Shown: piece after piece, positions 35,758-44,720 of the stretch
Layout: every line of letters begins with the position of its first letter
How positions within the stretch are numbered: the stretch's first letter is position 1
Assembly: GCA_003568415.1 (NCBI GenBank)
Contig: PWXV01000324.1
Coordinates: 1 to 64,000, forward strand
Direction of reading: 5' to 3'
Origin: Ignavibacteriales bacterium
Lineage (GTDB): Bacteria; Bacteroidota; Ignavibacteria; T3Sed10-11
DNA: 64,000 nt
Position numbers and translations under genes: made by a program
The notes under the pieces: model-generated
Told to the model about the DNA's origin: nothing
The model's input: only the letters and a program-made list of their open reading frames with translations
Databases searched by the model: none

Positions 35758-37689
35758 ATGAAATTTTCAATTGTATTTACTCTCATCTTATTTTGTGTGC
35801 CGCAATCCGAAGCACAGGTACCGGAAATAATAGCATTTCCACGGGAAGCGCTTGTCGTTACCGATACGCTTGCAGCGCCTCACAGCACTTCACTTTCTTT
35901 TGAGCGTCTGCTTTCAAGTTTCCAGTGGAATCTCAATCATCAAACCAACTATATTCACGACCGATGGTTTCTCATGATTGATGAAAATTTCAGATCGGGA
36001 TTGATCCGAACCGACCGGCAATTTATCAAGGATCAACAGGAACTCAGGATACTCGGGGGCAGACGTCTTAATGACCGTATGGATGTCAGGGTCTCTGGCT
36101 CGTCACTTTTTCTTTCGGATGATCAGATAACCGGCCTGAACGATGCCGGTATCTCTGATATGTATGCCGGTATGGGATATACGCTGTTTGATAATCTTAC
36201 CGTCGTTCCGTATGTCGGGTATACAATAGACCGGCAGGCCGAAAAAACCGATTATGGATGGTCATATCTTGCCCGTTTACGTGGTGAAAATATAGAATAT
36301 GCCGAGACATTCCTGAATATTGACAGTCAGTTTTCATTGCAACAAGTCGATCCGAGGACTACCGCGAGTCACTTTATCCATGTAGATCTTGAACGTGAAT
36401 TCGATCGGCAGACATTTCTTACTGTTCAGTCATACTATACTTATTCACGCCGCGAGTTTTACTTCTCGGCAGATGATGTCACCCGGGATATATTTAATGT
36501 GGCTATGAATATCGATCAGCGGTTCGATCAACGAGTCGGAACCGCAGGAGAGATACAGTATTCGTTGCGTGAAAATATTACCGGTATGGTGAGAACATCG
36601 ATTGATTGGCGCACTGTAACACGTGATTATTTCTATCAACCGACAACACCGGTTACCAGTTATCTGTTCGGTACATCGGTTGATGAATTTTCATTGAATG
36701 CCCGGATTGGGTTACGATATTCTTTCGGAGACCGGTTTAGCGGTTCAAGTCATCTTACCTATAGTGAGCGTTCGGAAGAGCACCGGCTTAGCTCCGTCGA
36801 TGAAACCATACCCTCATCGTTTGTTGATGAGCGGGCAGAAAGCGAGTTTCGAAAAAATAACATTTCTCAGAGAACAACGCTTGCCACACAGGGATCTGTT
36901 CGTTTGGCGCAGGGGCACCGTTTTAACTTTGCCGGTTCGACATCGATACTGCGCTACGATACACCCAGCCCGCTTAGTTTTGATGATCGGGATGAACTTC
37001 GTATATTGCTGTCTACCGGTACCAGTCATACAATAAACAGATATCTTACACTTACTGTGTCGGCAGATCTTATGCTTGCACATGTCGTTTATTTACGGGC
37101 GCAACGAAGCGCCAATAATAACTGGAACAGGGTGTTACGCCTTACTCCTGCCCTCACCTATGAGCCGTTTGATTGGTTGAGAACTACAAATGCCTTTGAG
37201 GTGATGGCGAACTATACCGTATATGATTTTGAAGATATGCTCACGAATCTTCGCAGTCTTTCATACCGACAGATGGGATGGATAGATTCAACACGTGTAC
37301 AATTAACCGAAAATACCCGGTTTGATTTTTTCTCACATTATCGTAGATATGAACGGGGTGAAATCAGGTGGGATGCCTTTACAGAGCGCCCATTGCACTC
37401 TTTTGAGGAAGTAACACTGATTGCATCGGTACGATATGATGTCCGGCCGGGATCAATTGCCTTTGCCGGAGGGATTCGGTATTTTAACCGTAACCGATAT
37501 CGATATATTCAACGTGAACGTGAGTTTGAGACGCAGTTGCGTAACGTCGGTCCGACATGTTATATCTTCTGGGATATAGATCGGCGATTGCGTTTAACAA
37601 TCCAGGGATGGTATGAACTGCAGTTTCGTGACAGAGAACATAGTGGGTCAATACCGAATATGACAGTCGATATCGGTGCTCGATTTTAA
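35758..37689 (+). CDS. Probable outer-membrane beta-barrel protein
   Basis: 643 aa from ATG 35758, chosen because a clean signal peptide follows (MKFSIVFTLILFCVPQSEA) and it starts one base after the nucleoside hydrolase stop; the frame is open further upstream inside that gene. The mature protein is a long succession of amphipathic strands with aromatic girdle residues (GYTLFDNLTVVPYVGY, YRRYERGEIRW) and ends in VDIGARF, a C-terminal Phe typical of outer-membrane insertion. I cannot assign it to a named family. It may be a channel or a structural porin. Its pairing with the nucleoside hydrolase gene could mean nucleoside uptake, but that is only an inference. Confidence 0.65.
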   Translation: MKFSIVFTLILFCVPQSEAQVPEIIAFPREALVVTDTLAAPHSTSLSFERLLSSFQWNLNHQTNYIHDRWFLMIDENFRSGLIRTDRQFIKDQQELRILGGRRLNDRMDVRVSGSSLFLSDDQITGLNDAGISDMYAGMGYTLFDNLTVVPYVGYTIDRQAEKTDYGWSYLARLRGENIEYAETFLNIDSQFSLQQVDPRTTASHFIHVDLEREFDRQTFLTVQSYYTYSRREFYFSADDVTRDIFNVAMNIDQRFDQRVGTAGEIQYSLRENITGMVRTSIDWRTVTRDYFYQPTTPVTSYLFGTSVDEFSLNARIGLRYSFGDRFSGSSHLTYSERSEEHRLSSVDETIPSSFVDERAESEFRKNNISQRTTLATQGSVRLAQGHRFNFAGSTSILRYDTPSPLSFDDRDELRILLSTGTSHTINRYLTLTVSADLMLAHVVYLRAQRSANNNWNRVLRLTPALTYEPFDWLRTTNAFEVMANYTVYDFEDMLTNLRSLSYRQMGWIDSTRVQLTENTRFDFFSHYRRYERGEIRWDAFTERPLHSFEEVTLIASVRYDVRPGSIAFAGGIRYFNRNRYRYIQREREFETQLRNVGPTCYIFWDIDRRLRLTIQGWYELQFRDREHSGSIPNMTVDIGARF

Positions 37690-37719
37690 TTAACTTTTTA
37701 TAAATGCGGGAGCACAACA

Positions 37720-38172
37720 TTGTCGGAACAAAAAGAGAAATATCAGTTAACACTGAAGAGTTCACCGGAAAACGTCGGGGAGGTCGAGCCGTTTTTAGAA
37801 GATGTGAATAACAAAATTAAACTTGGTGAGGTTGAGTTTCATAAGTTATTGGTCGCAACTACCGAAGCAGTCAATAACGCAATTATGCATGGTAATAAGT
37901 CGAATGTGCAGAAAAATGTTACCGTTATTGTTGTGATAAGAAAACACTATATAGTGGTTCGGGTAAGAGATGAAGGAGAGGGCTTCGACCCGAATATAAT
38001 CCCGAATCCGCTGGATGAGGAAAATTTATTGAAAGAAAGCGGGAGAGGCCTGTTTTTAATGCAAACCCTCATGGATGAGGTTGAAGTCCGTGCAAATGAA
38101 CACGATACGGGATGTGAAGTTCGGATGTCGTTATATACCGGACCAAAATCAGGATTGAAAGACGATGAGTAA
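37720..38172 (+). CDS. RsbW-like anti-sigma/serine kinase ATPase
   Basis: 150 aa starting at TTG 37720 after GCGGGAGC. It is a small GHKL ATPase: N box EAVNNAIMHGN, G1 motif VRDEGEGFDP and G2 GRGLFLMQTLMD. Such proteins bind and inhibit a sigma factor or phosphorylate an anti-sigma antagonist (RsbV-like) on serine. No RsbV or sigma gene sits beside it, so the partner must be elsewhere; the kinase at 6.3 kb is a different family. It ends in a bidirectional terminator shared with mdh. Confidence 0.88.
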   Translation: MSEQKEKYQLTLKSSPENVGEVEPFLEDVNNKIKLGEVEFHKLLVATTEAVNNAIMHGNKSNVQKNVTVIVVIRKHYIVVRVRDEGEGFDPNIIPNPLDEENLLKESGRGLFLMQTLMDEVEVRANEHDTGCEVRMSLYTGPKSGLKDDE

Positions 38173-38173
38173 C

Positions 38174-38205
38174 ATCCGGGATACCCTGGAACGGGTACCC
38201 CGGAT
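38174..38205. terminator. Bidirectional terminator between rsbW-like gene and mdh
   Basis: ATCCGGG (38174-38180) / CCCGGAT (38199-38205) and TACCC (38182-38186) / GGGTA (38193-38197), one A-C mismatch, loop TGGAAC. The symmetric position between convergent stops supports a role for both strands, though T tracts are weak. Confidence 0.6.
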
Positions 38206-38220
38206 ATCTACTTGTTTTAA

Positions 38221-39177
<957 letters not shown>

Positions 39178-39268
39178 TTATTTAGACGCATCTAACATTG
39201 TGTAATCTATGGCAGGAGCATCCGCTCTCGATGCGGATATGAGGTAAAGATTAAGATAAATATAAAAA

Positions 39269-39293
39269 AGCCGAAGTTTGTTATGCTTCGGCT
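39269..39293 (-). terminator. Terminator overlapping the 3' end of rpmA
   Basis: On the minus strand AGCCGAAG (39293-39286) pairs with CTTCGGCT (39276-39269), followed by TTTTT (39268-39264). The first arm contains the last codons of rpmA, so the hairpin is partly coding. Confidence 0.85.
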
Positions 39294-39538
39294 ATAATGT
39301 TAACTCTTTTTCTGTTTTTTCCGAATCGCTGAAATTTCACAGTGCCATCCTTCAGTGCAAAGAGCGTATCGTCGCTTCCTTTGCCGACATTAATGCCGGG
39401 ATGAATTTTTGTGCCGCGCTGGCGCATAATAATGCTGCCTGCGGTTACTGTTTGCCCGCCGAAGGCTTTCACGCCCAGACGTTTGGCAACACTATCGCGA
39501 CCGTTTTTTGTACTTCCAAGACCTTTTTTATGTGCCAT
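39281..39538 (-). CDS. rpmA: 50S ribosomal protein L27
   Basis: 85 aa. Canonical N-terminus [15 protein letters not shown] with [20 protein letters not shown] and [17 protein letters not shown]27 reaches into the peptidyl transferase centre of the ribosome. No N-terminal extension needing cleavage is present, unlike in Firmicutes. It follows rplU by 23 bases in the usual rplU-rpmA order. Confidence 0.98.
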   Translation of the reverse strand: MAHKKGLGSTKNGRDSVAKRLGVKAFGGQTVTAGSIIMRQRGTKIHPGINVGKGSDDTLFALKDGTVKFQRFGKNRKRVNIIAEA

Positions 39539-39561
39539 AATCTTACCTCGTAAAAAAATAC

Positions 39562-39870
39562 TTATGAAATCTTTTCAATGTGCAGTGTTGTGTAATGCTG
39601 GCGGTGACCGCGTTTTACTTTGTAGTCCTTGCGTCGTTTTTTCTTAAACACAATTACTTTTTCACCACGGCCATGCTCAAGCACTTTTGCTTCTACACGA
39701 TGCCCGTCTAACGATGGAGTTCCGATATTCGTTTTTTTATCGTCTGAAATAAGTAAAACCTTATCAAAGCTTACTTTGTCGCCGATTTTGTTCGGTAACC
39801 TATCGACGGTAACCGTATCTTTCGGGGATAATGTATATTGTTTTCCCTGAATTTCAACCACTGCAAACAT
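39562..39870 (-). CDS. rplU: 50S ribosomal protein L21
   Basis: 102 aa. [22 protein letters not shown] and [30 protein letters not shown] are diagnostic for L21, a 23S rRNA-binding protein of the large subunit. AAGGAA about 11 bases upstream serves as ribosome binding site. First gene of the rplU-rpmA operon, driven by the minus-strand promoter at 39924-39952. Confidence 0.98.
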   Translation of the reverse strand: MFAVVEIQGKQYTLSPKDTVTVDRLPNKIGDKVSFDKVLLISDDKKTNIGTPSLDGHRVEAKVLEHGRGEKVIVFKKKRRKDYKVKRGHRQHYTTLHIEKIS

Positions 39871-39923
39871 AAGTCTTGTTTCCTTACAAATACTTACTTA
39901 ATGTGCTAATATTTAAGACAACC

Positions 39924-39952
39924 AATTTACAAAAAATATTTTTCAATGTCAA
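39924..39952 (-). promoter_or_regulatory. rplU: Promoter of rplU-rpmA
   Basis: On the minus strand TTGACA (39952-39947), a 17-base spacer and TAAATT (39929-39924), about 50 bases upstream of rplU. The boxes and spacing are identical to the divergent promoter at 39987-40015. Confidence 0.7.
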
Positions 39953-39986
39953 TTCAAAAAAATTATCCGAAAAAAGGCAACTTTTA

Positions 39987-40015
39987 TTGACAATAGTGCT
40001 AATTATCTGTAAATT
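39987..40015 (+). promoter_or_regulatory. purN: Promoter of purN-purH
   Basis: TTGACA (39987-39992), 17-base spacer, TAAATT (40010-40015), about 40 bases upstream of the purN start. A TACTTTTG at 40021-40028 also fits the Bacteroidota TAnnTTTG -7 box but lacks a well-placed -33 element. Confidence 0.65.
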
Positions 40016-40057
40016 TCTGGTACTTTTGCGCATATTTGTAAGTAACTATTTAACCGA

Positions 40058-40699
40058 TTGGCCAAAGTGCTTAATGTAGCGGTGTTTGCGTCCGGCCGGG
40101 GGTCGAATTTCCGGGCAATCTTAGACAATATTGACCGGGGCGAGATAAAAGCACGCATATCAATAATTATAAGTAACAGGAGTGATGCCGGCATATTTAA
40201 CATCGCTCAGGATAGAAATATTCCGTACCGGCATATAAACCCATCGGATTATACCACTGAAAAAGATTACTGTAGTGAAGTTCTCTCGCTTCTCGATGAG
40301 TGTAGTGTCGGTTTGATTGTTCTTGCCGGATATTTGAAGAAAATTCCATCGGAGATTATCACACAATATCGCAATAGAATAATGAATATACATCCGGCAT
40401 TGTTGCCTGCATTCGGGGGCCAGGGGATGTATGGGATGAAAGTTCACCAAGCGGTTGTAGAGTACGGGGCCAAGGTAACCGGTGTGACGGTTCACTTTGT
40501 TGATGAGGAATACGATCACGGTCCCATCATACTCCAGGAGCCAATCGGTGTTGATGATGATGATACTCCGGAATTACTTGCGGAAAAGGTACTTTCGGTT
40601 GAACACAGAGTATACTCCCGCGCAATTAAATTATTTGCAGAAGATCGATTATCTATTGATGGCAGACGTGTATACGTAAAAAACAATAAAGGAAAATAA
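40058..40699 (+). CDS. purN: Phosphoribosylglycinamide formyltransferase
   Basis: 213 aa starting at TTG 40058; no in-frame ATG exists near the conserved N-terminus VAVFASGRGSNFRAIL. It adds a formyl group from 10-formyl-THF to GAR in purine synthesis. Catalytic residues are N110 and H112 in NIHPALLP and D149 in VDEEYDHGP. Length is normal. purH follows after two bases, so the two formyl-transferring steps are coupled. Confidence 0.95.
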   Translation: MAKVLNVAVFASGRGSNFRAILDNIDRGEIKARISIIISNRSDAGIFNIAQDRNIPYRHINPSDYTTEKDYCSEVLSLLDECSVGLIVLAGYLKKIPSEIITQYRNRIMNIHPALLPAFGGQGMYGMKVHQAVVEYGAKVTGVTVHFVDEEYDHGPIILQEPIGVDDDDTPELLAEKVLSVEHRVYSRAIKLFAEDRLSIDGRRVYVKNNKGK

Positions 40700-40701
40700 C
40701 G

Positions 40702-42243
40702 TTGATAACTATCAGACGGGCACTGATAAGTGTTTCGTATAAAAAGGGAATTGTTGAATTTGCGGAGGCATTACATAAACGGGGTATCGAGATAATTTCA
40801 ACAGGAGGTACAGCGAAAACGCTCACTGAAAAAGGTATTCCCGTTACCTCGATATCGGATGTAACAGGTTTTCCGGAAATACTGGATGGCCGGGTGAAGA
40901 CGTTACATCCCTCCGTGCATGGTGCTTTGCTTGCACGGTCAGATATTGAATCCGACACCGAAACACTCGCTTTGCATAAAATCGAGCCGATAGAACTCGT
41001 CGTTGTAAATCTCTATCCGTTTGAAGAAACGGTGAGTAACGGAACCGTTTCGGTAGATACAGCAATAGAACAGATTGATATTGGCGGTCCAACAATGATA
41101 CGTGCTGCTGCGAAGAATTTTAAACATCGCGCAGTGATTGTTAATCCGAATCACTATGATGAAATTCTCCGGGAAATTGAAACCCATAACGGGGCTTTGC
41201 CTGAGGAGAGTACTTTCCGGCTTGCTCAGGAAGCATTTCAATATACTGCACACTACGATTCGGTTATTGCACGGTATCTGAATTCGCTCACGGATGAATC
41301 TAGTGGACTTCCGGATATATTATCGTTATCACTAACTAAAGAAATGACGTTGCGGTATGGTGAGAACCCCCATCAGCAGGCAGCACTATACGGGCGCTTC
41401 TCGCGATATTTTCAACAATTACACGGTAAAGAATTATCGTATAACAATATTCTTGATCTTACTGCTGCATGTCAACTGGTCAGCGAATTTGATCGCCCTA
41501 CGGTTGCCATTATCAAACATAACAATCCGTGCGGTGTAGCAAGCGGTGATCGCCTGGCGACAGCATATCAGCGGGCATTTGATGCAGACAGAACATCTGC
41601 ATTCGGGGGCGTAATAGCGGTGAATCGTCCCCTCGATATGGCTACGGCCGAAGCGATCAATAAGATATTTACCGAAGTAATTATTGCACCCTCATATGAA
41701 AATGACGTACTTACTTTTTTACAGAAGAAAAAAGATAGACGTATTGTTCGCCAGGCAGTCGATTTACGATATATACAGGAGATGGATATGCGAAGTGTGT
41801 ATGGGGGTATATTGGTACAGGATCGGGATAGTAAACGAATAACGAAAAACCAATTTCAGGTAGTGACAAAACGCAAACCCGATGATCGGGAATTAGAATC
41901 ATTGCTGTTCGCCTGGCGGGTAGCAAAACATGTTAAATCGAATACAATAGTTTTTGCCCGTGACGATCAGTCCCTGGGAATCGGGGCGGGCCAGATGTCG
42001 CGTGTAGATTCTTCAAAAATTGCTGTAAAAAAAGCAAATGACGCCGGTTTTAATCTCAAAAACAGCGTGGCGGCAAGCGATGGATTTTTCCCTTTCGCCG
42101 ATGGAGTCATCGAGCTTGCACGTGCCGGGGCAACCGCCGTAATTCAACCGGGAGGATCGATTCGGGATCAGGAAGTTATTGATGCAGCCGATAATTATAA
42201 TTTGACTATGGTATTTACCGGTATTCGCCATTTTCGGCATTAA
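40702..42243 (+). CDS. purH: Bifunctional AICAR transformylase/IMP cyclohydrolase
   Basis: 513 aa starting at TTG 40702, two bases after purN. It performs the last two steps of IMP synthesis. The N-terminal cyclohydrolase (about 1-190) shows ISVSYKKGIVEFAEALHKRG, STGGTAKTL and VKTLHPSVHGALLAR. The transformylase part has the catalytic K272-H273 in KHNNPCG and RYGENPHQQAALY. Both domains are complete. Confidence 0.97.
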   Translation: MITIRRALISVSYKKGIVEFAEALHKRGIEIISTGGTAKTLTEKGIPVTSISDVTGFPEILDGRVKTLHPSVHGALLARSDIESDTETLALHKIEPIELVVVNLYPFEETVSNGTVSVDTAIEQIDIGGPTMIRAAAKNFKHRAVIVNPNHYDEILREIETHNGALPEESTFRLAQEAFQYTAHYDSVIARYLNSLTDESSGLPDILSLSLTKEMTLRYGENPHQQAALYGRFSRYFQQLHGKELSYNNILDLTAACQLVSEFDRPTVAIIKHNNPCGVASGDRLATAYQRAFDADRTSAFGGVIAVNRPLDMATAEAINKIFTEVIIAPSYENDVLTFLQKKKDRRIVRQAVDLRYIQEMDMRSVYGGILVQDRDSKRITKNQFQVVTKRKPDDRELESLLFAWRVAKHVKSNTIVFARDDQSLGIGAGQMSRVDSSKIAVKKANDAGFNLKNSVAASDGFFPFADGVIELARAGATAVIQPGGSIRDQEVIDAADNYNLTMVFTGIRHFRH

Positions 42244-42305
42244 TTTTGTTTATGGCATTAAATTTGCTACATTAATATATATTCAATAAAAAGGATTTTA
42301 TAAGT

Positions 42306-43331
42306 ATGGGATTATTTTCAATGTTTTCCGCCGATCTCGCGGTCGATCTGGGAACGGCAAATACACTCATTTATATGCGTGGTAAAGGTGTTGTATTAAA
42401 CGAACCTTCAATTGTTGCCTTTGACCGAAACACAAAGAAAATCGTGTCCATAGGAAATGAAGCTCGGGATATGGTTGGGAAAACACATAGTGATATTCGT
42501 ACTATTAGACCGTTACGGGACGGTGTTATTGCGGATTTTGAGATAGCCGAAGGAATGCTGCGTGCGTTTATTAAAAGAATTAACGCCAACTGGTTTCCAA
42601 GCAGGCGGATTGTAATATGTGTTCCGAGCGGTATTACTGAAGTAGAGAAACGAGCTGTTCGTGATTCTGCAGAACATGCCGGTGCACGGGAAGTTCATCT
42701 CATTGCCGAGCCAATGGCCGCTGCTATCGGCGTGGGACTTGATGTGGAAGCACCTGTCGGGAATATGATTATTGACATCGGCGGCGGCACTACAGAAATT
42801 GCCGTTATAACACTTTCGGGTATTGCAAATGAAGAATCAATACGGATTGCCGGCGATGAAATGAATAGTGCAATCATTCAGTACCTGAAGAAAAATCATA
42901 ATGTTCTTATCGGGGAACGAACTGCCGAAGAAGCCAAATGTAAACTCGGTTCTGCGATGCCGTTAAAGGAGGAGATTACATTACCCATCAAAGGACGTGA
43001 TCTTGTTAACGGTATACCGAAAACGCTCGAGGTTAGTTCCGTTGAAATACGTGAGGCATTATCAGAATCGATAACGACGATCGTTAATGCAATTAAATTA
43101 ACGCTTGAGAAAACCGAACCCGAATTATCAGGTGATATTCTCGATCGCGGCATTATGTTGACCGGCGGAGGCGCATTATTGAAAGGCCTCGATGAACGTA
43201 TCCGGCTTGAATCAAGCATCCCTGTTCACGTTGTGGATGATCCGTTGACAGCGGTCGCACTCGGAACGGGGAAAGTGCTTGAAGATCTTCCAAGATATAT
43301 GAAAGTCTTACTCAAAGCCCGGAATTATTAG
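42306..43331 (+). CDS. mreB: Rod shape-determining protein MreB
   Basis: 341 aa, bacterial actin. DLGTANTLIYMRGKGVVLNEPS and IDIGGGTTEIAVI form the nucleotide-binding phosphate loops, with GGGALLKGLD near the C-terminus. It forms membrane-bound filaments that guide side-wall synthesis. First gene of the five-gene set mreB-mreC-mreD-mrdA-rodA, indicating a rod-shaped cell. AAAGGA lies about 10 bases upstream of the start. Confidence 0.98.
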   Translation: MGLFSMFSADLAVDLGTANTLIYMRGKGVVLNEPSIVAFDRNTKKIVSIGNEARDMVGKTHSDIRTIRPLRDGVIADFEIAEGMLRAFIKRINANWFPSRRIVICVPSGITEVEKRAVRDSAEHAGAREVHLIAEPMAAAIGVGLDVEAPVGNMIIDIGGGTTEIAVITLSGIANEESIRIAGDEMNSAIIQYLKKNHNVLIGERTAEEAKCKLGSAMPLKEEITLPIKGRDLVNGIPKTLEVSSVEIREALSESITTIVNAIKLTLEKTEPELSGDILDRGIMLTGGGALLKGLDERIRLESSIPVHVVDDPLTAVALGTGKVLEDLPRYMKVLLKARNY

Positions 43332-43373
43332 ATGGTTTGAGAAGATACAAGCTATTTTGTATTATACAATGGT

Positions 43374-44204
43374 ATGCAACGACTAATTTATTTCATGCAA
43401 GTATATCGGGAATATGTCATTCTTGCTGCGTTGATTGCAATTTCAGTGGCATTATTCCCCCTCAATGATAATCCTCAGATCAAGCAGCTTCGGGCGTATA
43501 CTATAGCAGGACTCGGATTTTTGCATGAACCTGTATCTGTAGTGACCGAGACGGTTACACTGCGAGCAGAGAATCAGCGGCTGCGACGCTCAAATATTCA
43601 GCTTGCCGATGAGGTGTATCAATTACGCGAAGCACGACTCGAGAACATCCGGCTAAGAAGAAAACTGGAATTCAAGGAACGCTCATCATATGATCTTGTC
43701 GCTGCACGTGTTGTCGGGCAATCTATCGACGCTGTTCGCAATACAATTACGCTTAACGTAGGTAAAAATAACGGTGTCCGTGAACAAATGCCCATCGTTT
43801 CTGAATCAGGATTAGTAGGAAGAGTTGTGCTGACATCGGATAATTATTCGATCGGACAGGTTTTATTAAATATGGACTTCCGGACCAGTGCAAAGGTAGA
43901 GCGGTCAAGGATAGACGGGATAGTGCAATGGGACGGCTCGACACATTTACGTTTAAGCAACGTTGCAAAAACACTTGATGTAAACGAAGGCGACGTAATT
44001 GTTACATCCGAGTATAGTAATATTTTTCCGCCGGGAATATTTATTGGCATTGTTTCCCGTGTGCAAAATATACCGGGTAGTATCACAAAAGATATACGGG
44101 TACAACCGGGGGTTGATTTCTCACGGCTTGAAGAGGTGTTCGTCATGCTGTACAAAGCCGATGAAGAAAAGATAACCCTTGAAGAATATTTTGACCGGAG
44201 ATAA
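43374..44204 (+). CDS. mreC: Rod shape-determining protein MreC
   Basis: 276 aa. One N-terminal membrane helix (about 14-30), a coiled coil rich in Leu/Arg/Glu (about 62-105, ENQRLRRSNIQLADEV), then the periplasmic beta domain with VVGQSIDAVRNTITLNVGKNNGV and a GLVGRVV turn. It links MreB to penicillin-binding proteins. Position between mreB and mreD is canonical. Confidence 0.95.
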   Translation: MQRLIYFMQVYREYVILAALIAISVALFPLNDNPQIKQLRAYTIAGLGFLHEPVSVVTETVTLRAENQRLRRSNIQLADEVYQLREARLENIRLRRKLEFKERSSYDLVAARVVGQSIDAVRNTITLNVGKNNGVREQMPIVSESGLVGRVVLTSDNYSIGQVLLNMDFRTSAKVERSRIDGIVQWDGSTHLRLSNVAKTLDVNEGDVIVTSEYSNIFPPGIFIGIVSRVQNIPGSITKDIRVQPGVDFSRLEEVFVMLYKADEEKITLEEYFDRR

Positions 44205-44213
44205 CGGTCTCTT

Positions 44214-44708
44214 ATGATTAAATATGCTCGCTATGTCCTTGTTGTGGTCGCTCTGCTGGTTTTTCAGGCATCGGTTATACCTTTTATATCGCTGGTAGGT
44301 GTAACGCCTGATCTGCTGCTGATATATGTAGTAGTATTGTCATTGCGTGAAGGCCAGATACCCGGCACAGTTGGTGGTTTCCTTATCGGCTTGGCAAGTG
44401 ATTTCGTGACCGGTGATTTTTTAGGCCTGGGTGCTTTAACCAAAACTATAGCGGGATTTGTAGCGGGTTTTTTCTTTAATGAAACGAGTCCTTTACAGCC
44501 ATTAAGTACATATACCTTTTTGGTGGTTGTGGGTGTTGCGGCGATTGCGCATAATATGATCCATTTCGGATTTTTATTGCAGGGTATGCCGGTAGGAGTC
44601 TCTGAAATTGTATTTAAGTTTATTATCGGAACAACAGTGTATACGGTGGTGGTAGCTTTAATTCCGTATTTTCTTTTTTCAGCACGGTCGAAGTCAATTC
44701 ATACATAA
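44214..44708 (+). CDS. mreD: Rod shape-determining protein MreD
   Basis: 164 aa with five to six membrane helices and few polar stretches. Family patterns are VTPDLLLIYVVVLSLREG and GFLIGLASDFVTGDFLGLGAL. It is the integral membrane member of the Mre complex. Nine bases after mreC and 12 bases before mrdA. Confidence 0.92.
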   Translation: MIKYARYVLVVVALLVFQASVIPFISLVGVTPDLLLIYVVVLSLREGQIPGTVGGFLIGLASDFVTGDFLGLGALTKTIAGFVAGFFFNETSPLQPLSTYTFLVVVGVAAIAHNMIHFGFLLQGMPVGVSEIVFKFIIGTTVYTVVVALIPYFLFSARSKSIHT

Positions 44709-44720
44709 CACGAAGTGGTT

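Noticed and set aside
42244-42305. TTGCTA-17-TAAAAA as mreB promoter
   Set aside because: It would leave only a few bases of leader and no room for the ribosome binding site.
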